39,467 bases of DNA from Legionella saoudiensis. GTDB taxonomy: Bacteria; Pseudomonadota; Gammaproteobacteria; Legionellales; Legionellaceae. Made by a program: the position numbers and the translations under genes. The notes under the pieces were generated by a model that made no database searches, was not told the DNA's origin, and worked only from the letters and a program-made list of their open reading frames with translations. The DNA is taken from positions 37,689 through 77,155 of the forward strand of contig NZ_LN901319.1 of the NCBI RefSeq assembly GCF_001465875.1, in the 5' to 3' direction. Below, piece after piece: positions 15,847-24,901 of the stretch (positions are counted from its first letter, which is position 1; each line of letters opens with the position of its first letter).

Positions 15847-16170
15847 TTAAAGAATGAACCCCAGCCCTTTATGCTCAACAAGCGAGAGCAATTTTAAGGA
15901 GGTTCCTGCGGGTTTTTTAATTCCTCTCTCCCACTGGCTAACCAGATCCTTAGAAACATTTAAATAAGTAGCAAATACCGGCTGACTCACTTGCTCTCTT
16001 TCACGCAAAGCCTTTATTTCTTCGGGTAAAAATTGGTGAATTGGAGTTAAACAACTTAAATCAAATTCCCTCATCGTTTTTTTGTCAATTATTCCAGACT
16101 CAAACATATCATTCATTGTTTCATGCAAAGCACCTAATGCCTCGCTTTTATAAGCTTTACTTTTGCTCAT
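15847..16170 (-). CDS. HTH (XRE) antitoxin
   Basis: The protein has 107 residues. The N-terminal half is acidic and helical (KSEALGALHETMNDMFESG); the C-terminal half is an XRE helix-turn-helix (LPEEIKALREREQVSQPVFA, TYLNVSKDLVSQWERGIKKP). This is the pattern of NadS/HigA-type antitoxins. An AGAAGGGA site precedes the ATG. A promoter-operator stands at 16259-16287, and a matching one follows the gene, before the toxin. The protein probably binds both. Confidence 0.85.
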   Translation of the reverse strand: MSKSKAYKSEALGALHETMNDMFESGIIDKKTMREFDLSCLTPIHQFLPEEIKALREREQVSQPVFATYLNVSKDLVSQWERGIKKPAGTSLKLLSLVEHKGLGFIL

Positions 16171-16258
16171 TTTGATATATCCCTTCTGTGTAGAATAAAC
16201 CCATAATAAATAAAAACAACACCAAGAGATTAAATTTAATTCACTCGGTGCATTTTAA

Positions 16259-16287
16259 ATTATATAGAGCCAGGTTCTATATATCAA
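16259..16287 (-). promoter_or_regulatory. Promoter-operator of the antitoxin gene
   Basis: On the minus strand TTGATA (16282-16287), a 17-bp spacer and TATAAT (16259-16264). The plus-strand spacer contains ATAGAGCCAGGTTCTAT, a near-palindrome that matches the site at 15795-15811 at all but a few positions. Confidence 0.75.
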
Positions 16288-16407
16288 GCCCTAACACAAA
16301 AAAATATGACCATAAATAATTTAACACTCCACTCTTCAACAATAGTTGTAGAAAATGATACAAACTTTTGAGTGGAAAAGTTACACTCATAGCCGCCACG
16401 GACGGGC

Positions 16408-17601
16408 TTACAACGGGCCATTTGTACCTTTGTTTTTCATTGAATCGATTACCGTATCAGCGTGTTTTTCGCTCTCATTAAATTCCTTAGGGAGATATTC
16501 AAATTGTTTTAATGACAAATTAATTGCATTGAAAATAATATGTTCCTTCTCAAGCGTTATCTTCGGATGATTGATTTTTATTAGACCAAAAGCAGATATG
16601 TTTACATCAAAATCTCGAGCATAATGAAAAGGAATATTAGTATAAACAATAATGTTAGGTAAATTGCTCGGATGTTTTTCTATAAGTTTATAATGTTCAC
16701 CTCGTATTTTTTCCATTTTCTCTTCGTCAGTATAAACATTTAGCTCTGGAAAATTTAAATCGACAAAAATTATGTAGGGTTCTTTCACATCCTTTTCAAT
16801 TGCGTCTTTTAGCTTGTCATACAAACGAATACTTTTTGATTTTCCTTCGGTTGATCCTAATACATATTTTACATTTCGTGTCTTAGCTTCAACTTGAATA
16901 GTTATTCCGGTTTCTTTATGGATAGCTTTACACTCAGGCACTTTCCCTACACCAAGTGTTTCATCAAAGGGCTCTAACTTGAAGCCAGCTCTTATCATAG
17001 TTGCTAAAACAAATAACTCGTATCGGGCACCATTAAACCCTTGTTTAGACTTTAATCTTGAAATTAATTTATCAGTGATGTGGCCCTGATTATGTAATAT
17101 GTATAAATCATATGCCAGATGCAAATAAGCTAGAGCCCTACCATTTAGTTTTCGAGATTCAATCGGCTTATTAGGATCTATCACTTCAAATTTTCCGTCA
17201 ATTGCCCACGATACAACTATATGTCTTTCTTTTTCCTCACTTTGTAATTCCTTATCAAACCACTCATTCCCCAATGTTGTCCTTAGGTGAGAAGTTAAAA
17301 AATCGGCAGGTTCTTCCCAATCTTTTTCTGGGTTATCTGATTGAACAAGAACCCCTCCTAGCACCACAAGTCTTTTTCCCTGAAAAAGACTACTCATAAT
17401 TTCAGGTGTATAACCGAAGTTGTTATGATGATACTGGGTTGCAATTTTATGCTTTAACTGAAGCTCGCGTACCATTTGTTGTGTTTCTCTGGGCAAATCA
17501 TTAAAATTAACAGTATTTTTTTTGCCACAACAATTTCTATATTTTTTCCCACTACCACAAACACATTTTCGATGTGGCCTAGTAGTTGATCTCTTATTCA
17601 T
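16408..17601 (-). CDS. SEC-C motif protein with PD-(D/E)xK-like nuclease core
   Basis: The start is uncertain: an ATG at 17601 puts the zinc-binding SEC-C motif (CVCGSGKKYRNCCG) at residue 13, where the family usually has it, while an ATG at 17673 would add 24 hydrophobic-basic residues. From the later start there are 397 residues. The middle part reads FNGARYELFVLATMIRAGF, VPECKAIHKETG and IQVEAKTRNVKYV, giving E195, E223 and E238-x-K240 in the order of a restriction-endonuclease-like fold, with Glu where Asp is usual. The C-terminal part is alpha/beta (PYIIFVDLNFPE, NIIVYTNIPFHY). It follows the serine recombinase on the same strand within about 100 bp. I infer a nuclease or nuclease-like role, perhaps in defence; no family name is certain. 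Confidence 0.65.
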   Translation of the reverse strand: MNKRSTTRPHRKCVCGSGKKYRNCCGKKNTVNFNDLPRETQQMVRELQLKHKIATQYHHNNFGYTPEIMSSLFQGKRLVVLGGVLVQSDNPEKDWEEPADFLTSHLRTTLGNEWFDKELQSEEKERHIVVSWAIDGKFEVIDPNKPIESRKLNGRALAYLHLAYDLYILHNQGHITDKLISRLKSKQGFNGARYELFVLATMIRAGFKLEPFDETLGVGKVPECKAIHKETGITIQVEAKTRNVKYVLGSTEGKSKSIRLYDKLKDAIEKDVKEPYIIFVDLNFPELNVYTDEEKMEKIRGEHYKLIEKHPSNLPNIIVYTNIPFHYARDFDVNISAFGLIKINHPKITLEKEHIIFNAINLSLKQFEYLPKEFNESEKHADTVIDSMKNKGTNGPL

Positions 17602-17705
17602 AATTAATCTACAAAAAAATTTTATTATTAAATTCTTTATATAAAGCCATAATTTTCCTATATTCATATACAACCTATCATGCCAGCTAAATCTACATAA
17701 TTAGA

Positions 17706-18323
17706 TTATTCGATTTCACGAAGTTTTCTCTTTCTAACATAATTGTTAAGCCCGATATGGCTTTTATAACCCAAAAAAGTAGCTATTTTTTTTACTGATA
17801 ATCCAAGCCTTAAAAGCTCTTTGATTTTCTCCAGGTGTTCATCAAATTTACTTTTCTGTATAGTTCCCTTAGGTTTGCCTAATTTAATCCCCTGTATTTT
17901 TTTACTGGCCAATGCTTCTTTAGTTCTTATACTAATAAGATCTCTTTCAAGTTCAGCAAATAGAGAAAACAAAGTAATCATCACCTTTGATGTCATGTCA
18001 TGTTGTTTAATATCCAAATTTTGCTTGATAGCAATTATCCGAACTTCTTTATTTATAAGCTCATTTACCAAGCCGATTACTTCTGCAGTACTTCGTCCTA
18101 AACGACTCAACTCAGTAACTATTAATGTTCCCGCCCCATCCAAAGCCTCAACCATTTCATCGATGCGCCGCTCTTTAATATTTTTTCTACTGGATATCGT
18201 CATCTGAATAAAATCATCAATTTCAATTTGATTCTTCTTGGCGAATTCATATATTTCAAGTTTTTGATTATTCAAATCTTGTTTATCAGTTGATGCACGA
18301 AGATAAGCAATTATTTTGTTCAT
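17706..18323 (-). CDS. Serine recombinase (resolvase/invertase family)
   Basis: The protein has 205 residues, the usual length for small serine recombinases. The catalytic domain starts NKIIAYLRASTDKQDLNNQK with nucleophile Ser11, has the conserved VTELSRLGRST segment and the FAELERDLISIRTKEAL helix, and ends in a C-terminal HTH (GLSVKKIATFLGYKSHIGLN). Substrates are short crossover sites. The AT-rich region upstream at 18340-18440 holds inverted motifs (CATTTTA and TAAAATG around 18380 and 18405, TTTATATAAA between them) that could be its site. It looks intact. Confidence 0.92.
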   Translation of the reverse strand: MNKIIAYLRASTDKQDLNNQKLEIYEFAKKNQIEIDDFIQMTISSRKNIKERRIDEMVEALDGAGTLIVTELSRLGRSTAEVIGLVNELINKEVRIIAIKQNLDIKQHDMTSKVMITLFSLFAELERDLISIRTKEALASKKIQGIKLGKPKGTIQKSKFDEHLEKIKELLRLGLSVKKIATFLGYKSHIGLNNYVRKRKLREIE

Positions 18324-19294
18324 AATATGATCATAAATAAGCGAGAAAACACTTAACCCGTTATATAATTATTAATTATACATTTTATATTATTTATATA
18401 AAGTAAAATGATGTATTAATTTATATAATAATTAACGTTCGTTAAATGGCATATAACTTGTCTCCTCAGATTTGACTTTGAGACGGGTTCTTGAGAACCC
18501 ATAATCAAGATTTTATGAGCCCTATTACAATTGTTTAAATGACTCTCTAAAAACGGTCGTTCTTTAAGACACCTAAATCAATAAATAGATTCGCATAGAT
18601 CTATTGGTCAGAGTCGTAAAATAACTATTTAACGTCTGTTACTTACCTGCCTATTTATTTTATATTTTTTGACAACCTTACCTTCTAAATCTTGACCGCT
18701 GGTAAAGCTTTTACGACTACAATTGATTCTTATTTTTATATAGGAAAATTAATTTTGAACCAAAAAAATATGTTTGATTCATTTCTAAGGTGAGTTTATA
18801 ATTAATGTATGGTGGCCGTACAGACACCCGCATGCTTACATTGCCAATCCCTGTATAGCTTTAATAGTTGTTGATATTTGGTCAAGTGGAATCAGCCAGT
18901 AAGCAGGTGACGGTATTTATACTTAGTATAAATTGACACTTGGGTGGTATTGAAACTATTAAAGCACCTTACAATTTCAGATTCTCACAAATACTTATCA
19001 GTTCTCTTAAAACCATAGCTCTATTTACAAAAGTGTCAGATTAAATTCCATAACCTTGCGTTGGAAATGCCAATATATTAAAAATCCATAATTTCCTAAC
19101 ATTCCTTTTCTATGCGTTGCTGGTCCCATTTAGGGTATACCTCAAATGGACATGTAAAGTTTAATTTAATATGTTTGCTATAATTAATAATAGTTAATTA
19201 TGAAGTTAAAACTTACAGATTAAAAAATCACAAGGTATTTCCTTGGGAAACATCATCTTCAAAATTAAACTCATAAATTAAAACAGAGAAATGA
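18324..19294. other. Long non-coding region between divergent genes
   Basis: No gene is supported in these 970 bp. The first 120 bp are very AT-rich with inverted motifs near the recombinase. GGGTTC-TTGA-GAACCC at about 18485-18500 is a strong short hairpin without a T-tail. CAAGG-TATTT-CCTTG near 19232-19246 is a second. TTTGCTATAATTAATAATAG near 19175 contains a possible -10 (TATAAT) for the DUF2971 gene, but its -35 is poor. Possible use as an integration or recombination region is speculation. Confidence 0.4.
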
Positions 19295-20185
19295 ATGGAT
19301 ACATTTGACGAGATTTATAAAAAATGGAATCCCCCACCCAAAGACAAACTGTTGTACCAGTACACAAGCGTTGAGGGGCTAAAAAATATTTTACAATATA
19401 GGAAGCTCAGGCACACACATTATAAGTATTTTAATGACCCAAGAGAAATACGATACGGAATTAGATTAATTCTAGATGCTTTATACACCTCACATATTCC
19501 CTATTTAAAATTAGCTGAAGAGCTTTTTGTAGAGTTTTATGAAAATACTAATATATATGTGTGCTGCTTTTCTGAAGCAAATAACATGGCTCTTTGGAGA
19601 TATTATGCTTTAAATGGTTCTGGTGTTTGCATCGCATATAATGAGAGCTTTTATAATACTGATAAGGAAGCTTCACTAGAGGATGGCTATCTATGCAAAG
19701 TGCATTACGGAAAAAATTGTCTTCCACTTATAGAATCTATTATCAAAAATTTTAGATATAAAGCAAAAGATGCAAAAAACCTCGAAGAATTTAAACCACA
19801 TCATATTGAGCTTATGAGTAATTTAATTGCTATTTTACCAATGCTAAAAGATGAATCCTTTAGTGATGAACACGAATATCGAATTTTTTATATGGAAGGG
19901 GATTTAATGAAAACTCCAACTAATAAATCTTTTTTCTTCGATGACTCAGCAAGAGAATTTTTAACTATTCCTAAAAGTGACTTGCCGTTCATAAGCATAA
20001 ATTTTAATAAAAAACCCGTACTTACTCCTCACCAATTCGTGCACGAAAATATTAGCCAAATATGGATAGGAGCTTCATGTAATTTTTTAGAAGCGAGAGC
20101 ATATATAAGAAAATTGTTAACGGAATATGGCTATGATTTAGATAAAGTTGAAATTAAAAAATCAGATCTCCCCATTCGTATTTAA
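19295..20185 (+). CDS. DUF2971 protein
   Basis: The 296 residues carry the DUF2971 signatures in order: LLYQYTSVEGLKNIL near residue 20, the HYKYFNDPREIRYG block near 45, CCFSEANNMALWRYYALNGS near 95 followed by GVCIAYN, and a late DEHEYRIFYMEGD block near 195. The family's biochemical role is not established; members occur in genomic islands, often near restriction or phage genes. There is no signal peptide or membrane segment. It stands alone with a long upstream region. An island-borne, possibly defence-related function is inference. Confidence 0.8.
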   Translation: MDTFDEIYKKWNPPPKDKLLYQYTSVEGLKNILQYRKLRHTHYKYFNDPREIRYGIRLILDALYTSHIPYLKLAEELFVEFYENTNIYVCCFSEANNMALWRYYALNGSGVCIAYNESFYNTDKEASLEDGYLCKVHYGKNCLPLIESIIKNFRYKAKDAKNLEEFKPHHIELMSNLIAILPMLKDESFSDEHEYRIFYMEGDLMKTPTNKSFFFDDSAREFLTIPKSDLPFISINFNKKPVLTPHQFVHENISQIWIGASCNFLEARAYIRKLLTEYGYDLDKVEIKKSDLPIRI

Positions 20186-20193
20186 GTTTTTAG

Positions 20194-20207
20194 CTTATTC
20201 GAATAAG
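20194..20207. repeat. 14-bp palindrome CTTATTCGAATAAG
   Basis: This perfect palindrome lies nine bases after the stop of the DUF2971 gene, with TTTTTAG before it. It may act as a weak terminator. The rest of 20208-20492 has no gene. Confidence 0.35.
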
Positions 20208-20492
20208 AAATTAGATAATTCTTTCTAAAATGGAACCACCCAATAAATAAATTAGCTCTATACATTAAAACGTTAGAACTCCTATTAACTAAACACTAAT
20301 TAATTGAAACTGATTTTTAAAACCCATTTAACCGCATCAAAGCGACAAATCGAAGCAAAACGATAAGTTTATTAAATCTGTGGTTTTTCTAAACAAGTTT
20401 CAAATTTCATTTCAAATAAGTTCAGGCAATTGTTGAGTACGGAAGAATATAAATTTATGATTGAACCACTAATTTGAGTCAATGAAAAATTA

Positions 20493-21155
20493 ATGTTTAA
20501 CGAACTCACGCTTAACCGTATCCCTATCTGCGAGAATTACGAACCTCTAATAGATATCAAAGATCAACAAGAAATTTGTTATGGCCCTCCTCCAGATAAT
20601 CCATTAACAAAAAATGATTACACCAAAATGCGAATATCAGTTTATGAAAAACTATGTATTGCTCAAAAAAAACTTCCGAGCAATTGGAAGTTTAAGATAT
20701 ATGAAGCATTACGAAGCCTTAAGGTTCAAAAAATATTATTTGATGAACAATTTATTAGATTGAAAAAACAAAAACCCTATTTATCAGATGAGGAACTTTT
20801 TATCCAGGCCAGTCAACTAATTTCGCCTATATGCTCCTACGCCGGCACACCTCTTATCCCTCCACACAGCACAGGAGGTGCAGTTGATTTAGAATTAATT
20901 GATACTGATGGAAATTTAATAAACCTCGGGATGGAAATTAAGGACTGGTATAAGGTGGATCCAGATGTTTGCAAAACTAATTCAAAAAATATTTCAGAGG
21001 AGGCATTTGAAAATAGAATGATTCTTTTAGAGATAATGATCGATACCGGTTTTATAAATTATCCTAATGAATGGTGGCATTTTTCGTATGGGGATAGATT
21101 ATGGGCAGCCCTAACAAAACAAAATGAAGCTTTTTATGGAGCTATAGCTGGTTGA
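20493..21155 (+). CDS. D-alanyl-D-alanine dipeptidase (VanX/DdpX type, M15D)
   Basis: The 220 residues match zinc-dependent D-Ala-D-Ala dipeptidases. The zinc ligands are H125 and D132 in HSTGGAVDLEL and H196 in EWWHFSYG; E193 is the catalytic base, spaced three residues before H196 as in VanX. An upstream YEALRS motif supplies the conserved Arg. Family members hydrolyse D-Ala-D-Ala for vancomycin resistance or for cell-wall recycling. There is no signal peptide, so the enzyme is cytoplasmic. No vanHA-like genes are nearby, so a catabolic or recycling role is more likely. The start site has only a weak ribosome signal. Confidence 0.88.
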   Translation: MFNELTLNRIPICENYEPLIDIKDQQEICYGPPPDNPLTKNDYTKMRISVYEKLCIAQKKLPSNWKFKIYEALRSLKVQKILFDEQFIRLKKQKPYLSDEELFIQASQLISPICSYAGTPLIPPHSTGGAVDLELIDTDGNLINLGMEIKDWYKVDPDVCKTNSKNISEEAFENRMILLEIMIDTGFINYPNEWWHFSYGDRLWAALTKQNEAFYGAIAG

Positions 21156-21213
21156 TTCGGGTTTCAAAATACATCTTTTACTGCAACCTCAAAATGGTAA
21201 ATTTCTCATTTTA

Positions 21214-21378
21214 AATGAGCTAAAACAGCGAATTAAGTAACTAGAACAAATGTTAGGTCAAAAAACGTTAGAAAATGAAATACTACGTGAAGCAGTAAAG
21301 CTCGTTCGGGAAAAAAATCTCGCGTCAACCCTTGCTCGAAAAAAGAAATTTCAGAATAAGGGCCATAGCGCGCTCTAA
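21214..21378 (+). pseudogene. IS3-family OrfA remnant
   Basis: The frame reads NELKQRIK, a stop (TAA), then LEQMLGQKTLENEILREAV, KLVREKN and on to TAA at 21376. That is the leucine-zipper end of an IS3-type OrfA. Neither the HTH nor OrfB is present. Confidence 0.75.
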
Positions 21379-21404
21379 ATATCTCGTTCTAACCTAAGCT
21401 CTAT

Positions 21405-21430
21405 CTGTGTCATTTTGACACAGTTTGATT
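21405..21430 (+). terminator. Terminator-like hairpin
   Basis: CTGTGTCA (21405-21412), a TTT loop and TGACACAG (21416-21423) form a perfect 8-bp stem followed by TTTGATTT. A second hairpin with a TTCG loop, GGCCAC/GTGGCC, lies at about 21488-21503. Confidence 0.5.
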
Positions 21431-21579
21431 TAATATCTATACTTTAATTGCGGTCACGTTCTCTCTCTTGAGACACAGGCTGCTGGAGGGCCACTTCGGT
21501 GGCCTTCGTCATTTATAAAGCTAGATTGGTGTTGTTCTTGCATAAGTGATGTGGCGTTAGTGCAATAAGGAGCACATAT

Positions 21580-21780
21580 ATGGTAAAACAGCTGCAAAAT
21601 TTATATCCAATACCTCTTCTTTTGGAAAGTTAAAGAACGCTGCTCAACATTGTAAGGGCTGGGATCTATATAAACAGGGTACCCAAACAGTATTTGGCGA
21701 TGGAAATTCGCATGCACCCTTAATGTTAGTCGGAGAACAACCCGGCAATAAAGAAGATTTAGAGGGTAAGCCTTTCATTG
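21580..21780 (+). pseudogene. 5' remnant of a second udgX-like gene
   Basis: This stretch is a diverged copy of 28368-28566. The ribosome site AGGAGCAC, the ATG, the CKGCDLY region (here with Trp for Cys), QTVFGDGN and GEQPGNKEDLEGKPF are all recognisable at the nucleotide level. One base is missing just after the start codon, so the frame is broken from codon 2. Homology stops at about 21780. Confidence 0.8.
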
Positions 21781-21890
21781 AAATAGCTGCCCTACTCGTC
21801 TCTAAAAAAAATCGTATTAAGAAGCTTAAATTTATGGGTTTTCAATTATAGGTACATTTTTTCAGGCTTGGCTTTAAGAGTGACATGAAA

Positions 21891-21946
21891 TAACAATGAG
21901 AAACTTTTTCATTGTTACTGGAGCCTGTCTTTGTATCAAAGACAGG
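21891..21946. repeat. Two adjacent perfect hairpins
   Basis: TAACAATGA (21891-21899) pairs with TCATTGTTA (21909-21917), and CCTGTCTTTG (21924-21933) pairs with CAAAGACAGG (21937-21946). The surrounding 21781-22126 has no gene. The hairpins may be the terminators of a lost gene or part of an RNA. Confidence 0.5.
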
Positions 21947-22126
21947 ACTTGCTCGAAGCATATTGACATTATTTGCTTACCGCAACAATTAGTTACTAAG
22001 AATTACCCTAGTTTTCTTTCTCAGTCTTTAATGCTTCTAGGTACATGCACTAGAGAGACTTGAGTATAAATTTATATCTGAAATATGAACTTTAAAATCA
22101 TGTCATTTAAGCTGAGGGTGTTATAT

Positions 22127-22471
22127 TTATTTATAACCAAAGGCAAGATTAAGAATAAGTTGTACGATCATTAAAATGATTGCAGCTTTAACTGCAATAA
22201 TCCAACCATCGATTTTAAAACTGGGCAGGATTACTGCTGCTATGCGAAGCATGATCGCATTTAAAACAAATGTAAACAGGCCTAGGGTCAGAATATTAAT
22301 TGGCAGTGTTAGGATAAAAAGAACTGGTTTGATAATTGCATTTAAAAATCCAATGACTAAACTTGCAATCATAGCAGCTTTAAAATCTTTGAGATGAAAA
22401 CCCTTCACTAATCTTGAAGTAACAAGTAGGGCAATTGCAGAGAAAATCCAAAGCAAAATAATATTTAAAAT
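22127..22471 (-). CDS. Small 4-TM membrane protein (phage-holin superfamily IV / YvlD type)
   Basis: The protein has about 113 very hydrophobic residues with four predicted membrane helices. The family markers are VKGFHLKDFKAAMIASLVIG, LNAIIKPVLFILTLPINILT, LGLFTFVLNAIMLRIAA and LPSFKIDGW. Such proteins are inner-membrane proteins of unknown role, often stress-linked. The start is unusual: the only in-frame candidates are TTG at 22456 and ATT codons at 22459, 22462, 22471 and 22474. AGGAG at about 22475-22479 is well placed for an ATT near 22471 and too far from the TTG. I therefore extend the gene to 22471. Confidence 0.8.
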   Translation of the reverse strand: MLNIILLWIFSAIALLVTSRLVKGFHLKDFKAAMIASLVIGFLNAIIKPVLFILTLPINILTLGLFTFVLNAIMLRIAAVILPSFKIDGWIIAVKAAIILMIVQLILNLAFGYK

Positions 22472-22474
22472 AAT

Positions 22475-23089
22475 AGACTCCTATGTAACTTTTCCTTAGT
22501 AGAAACCTGTGTATTTTGCAACCAGTCTTGAAAAATACATAACTATTTCTCTATACCATAGTGTAGTATAAAAAATAATTTTAATAAAATTACATAAGGG
22601 ATTAGGGAGTGGACTTAAAATTAGATATTTCAACAATATTAATTTGCTCATTCAACCCAAAGGGAGTTTTACTCAATCCTAATCTAATTCAATTTCCTTA
22701 TTAGGGGTGATAAGGAACAAAAATTACAGTTTTGCTCTTGAGGTAATTTGATTTACCTTTGTATCAAACCCTGCCAAAGTTTGTTAAAGTTGAGAAGGTG
22801 TTGGTGGTGCACAAAAGCGACTACCTATGCATATTGTTGATGAATACTGCTTTACTGAACCTTTTTATTCGAAGCTTATCGCACAGCCAAAATCATCGAT
22901 GAAACTATCCTGTAACTATTTAAGAGCAAAACCGCTCTGTAAATGATAAATAAAAAAATAATAATTAAATTTATTGACTCGCTTGCAAGTACCACTTGCT
23001 TCTCCATAAAGCCTAACATACGTATAGCTCAGAGTAAGGATCAATCGTTATTTTAACCCCTCCTCCAAAATCTATAAGATAAGTTTGCT
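22475..23089. other. Intergenic, no gene seen
   Basis: No supported gene. A 39-codon frame from about 22828 lacks a ribosome site and family features. GCAAGT-ACC-ACTTGC near 22985-23000 is a short hairpin. Confidence 0.4.
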
Positions 23090-23713
23090 CTAAGTCCCTG
23101 TGGATACGGATAAAGAAAATTTGATGAGATCAGCTAGCGATTTTGAATTAGTTTTTTTCATCACCTTAGCCCGATGCGCTTCGACGGTAGAAGGAGCAAT
23201 ATTAAGCTCCAGAGCAATCTGTTTATTTGGTATGCCCTTTAGAACCCTTTTATAGACTTGCACTTCACGTGTTGTTAATTTTTCAAAGTTCGTAATAAGA
23301 CCCTTTGAATTAAAATGCCAAGAATCTTTATTCTTTTGTATGCATTTTTGAACTGCTTCCAGTAAATATTGATAATTTATTGGTTTCTCAAGAAAATCTT
23401 CGGCTCCGGCTTTCATAGCTCTTACGGCCATAGGAACATCACCATCAGCAGTAATAATTATGGAAGGAAGATAAATATTTCTCTCCTTGAGTTTATCTAA
23501 TAACTCTAATCCACTCATTAAAGGGAAGTGTACATCCAAAATTAAGCATCCTGGTTGGTCGTTATATTCCTTTAAAAAAGCAAGCGGGCAAATATAACAT
23601 TGAACAGGCAGTTGGACTGAGTTAAATAAGTCCTGTAAAGAGAGACAATTTTCAAGATTTCTATCAAGTATAAAAACCGTAGTATCGCTTGCATTCAAAG
23701 TAAGTTGATCCAT
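23090..23713 (-). CDS. FixJ-type response regulator (REC + LuxR HTH)
   Basis: From the ATG at 23713 the protein has 207 residues, the usual FixJ/TtrR length; the frame stays open upstream to 23911, but the extra residues are unlike the family. The receiver domain starts TTVFILDRNLENC (one of the two acidic-pocket residues is Arg), has the phospho-Asp in CLILDVHFPLMSG, Thr in SIIITADGD and Lys in DFLEKPI. The C-terminal HTH is LTTREVQVYKRVLKGIPNKQ, then IALELNIAPSTVEAHRAKVM. It is an orphan: no histidine kinase is adjacent. It would bind DNA as a dimer after phosphorylation; its targets are unknown. Confidence 0.88.
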   Translation of the reverse strand: MDQLTLNASDTTVFILDRNLENCLSLQDLFNSVQLPVQCYICPLAFLKEYNDQPGCLILDVHFPLMSGLELLDKLKERNIYLPSIIITADGDVPMAVRAMKAGAEDFLEKPINYQYLLEAVQKCIQKNKDSWHFNSKGLITNFEKLTTREVQVYKRVLKGIPNKQIALELNIAPSTVEAHRAKVMKKTNSKSLADLIKFSLSVSTGT

Positions 23714-23962
23714 CACTATCACTCTAAATAATTGATTACGATGAAGATATCGTAGATCAGATTTAATTTCAATTACTTTCATCCAGGCTGTTTGTGCTGG
23801 CCTCTGGCTGAGGGTTAAGAAGACATTAGCATTAATACCTTTTTTAGAATGGACATTTTTTTCACGGCGCAGTCTAATTTCTAAAGCTTTTTTTAACTTT
23901 AAAAATGGCACCTGATTGAGAAGTTAAATTGACCTATTAAGGAAATGCTCATTTTGAAGTAG

Positions 23963-24730
23963 TTAGAGCATTATCGAAAATCCGCCACTCACATACATTT
24001 TAAAATTTCCTAAATTGTGCTGCAGTTGATGGGCCCAACTAATATAAATTATAAAATTCTTGCGTAATTCAAAAAGAGCCCCTGCATCATAATTGATTCC
24101 CCATTCTTCTGAAGCGCTAATCTTACTTTGCGCATACAATTCATGATATAAAGAGATTTTTTCCGTAGGATTATAGGCTAGGGTAACAATAGGATTAAAA
24201 CTATAAAAAGTTCGTCCTTTAAAACCTGCGGGATCACCACTATGACTTACACCCAACATGGTACTTAATGTTAGCTTTTTGGTGATAAGAGAAGTAATTA
24301 TAGCCTTAATATTTTCTCCCCAAGCTGCTGTACCATAATAATAACTCCCACTTGGAAGATCGACCACTTCCTCTAAAGCAAAAAGCCAATTTTCTTGGTA
24401 AGAGAACGAGTGTTTTAAACCTAACGAGGTTATGGAAACACCACGATGCGGAAAGCGAGTCTGCTTTATATAATTCGGTGGAAGAACAAATAGTTCATTA
24501 TTTGAAGGTAAGCCAATACGTAGAATCGCATTGGGATAATTTTTTTGAGTGCCTGAAGAATCGTATAAATTTTGATAAATATAATTAGATTCTATAATTA
24601 TTTTTTTAAAAGGGACGGCACATGCGCTATCTATTTTACTTGGACTATTGGTAAGATCCAGAAGCGTAGTACAATCTGCTCTGATAGTACTTGAATAAAT
24701 AAGTAAAAGAACAACAAAAATTCTGTTCAT
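23963..24730 (-). CDS. Outer-membrane beta-barrel protein (transporter-like)
   Basis: The protein has 255 residues and a signal peptide (MNRIFVVLLLIYSSTIRADC, cleavage near RA-DC). The rest alternates polar and hydrophobic residues in short strands (LGLKHSFSYQENWLFALEEV, LTLSTMLGVSH, ISLYHELYAQSK, MYVSGGFSIML), which fits a 10-12-strand barrel. The early Cys pair (residues about 20 and 38) could form a disulfide. The layout recalls the putative outer-membrane transporters grouped as MetA-pathway or PF13557-like proteins. Substrate unknown. It lies downstream of nothing obvious and is divergent from no close neighbour. Confidence 0.65.
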   Translation of the reverse strand: MNRIFVVLLLIYSSTIRADCTTLLDLTNSPSKIDSACAVPFKKIIIESNYIYQNLYDSSGTQKNYPNAILRIGLPSNNELFVLPPNYIKQTRFPHRGVSITSLGLKHSFSYQENWLFALEEVVDLPSGSYYYGTAAWGENIKAIITSLITKKLTLSTMLGVSHSGDPAGFKGRTFYSFNPIVTLAYNPTEKISLYHELYAQSKISASEEWGINYDAGALFELRKNFIIYISWAHQLQHNLGNFKMYVSGGFSIML

Positions 24731-24901
24731 TAATAAAAAAATATGAGAAATAATATAATTAGTTATAACGACTAACTAGAAAAAAGTCACCTCATTTAAG
24801 CGTTAGATGAACACCTAAACTTTTCTGTAATTTTGGACTTGCGCTGTTCTATTCTATTGGTACCTCCCTGAATATTTTACAGGAGGAAAAGCGTTTCTGA
24901 A

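Noticed and set aside
17821..18207. 128-codon open frame opposite the serine recombinase
   Set aside because: It is antisense to conserved catalytic codons; the recombinase is clearly the real gene.
22828..22944. 39-codon frame in the long intergenic region
   Set aside because: No ribosome site, no family motif and ordinary composition for non-coding sequence.
23714..23911. In-frame 66-codon extension of the response regulator
   Set aside because: It would add sequence unlike the FixJ family, and the inner ATG gives the standard length.
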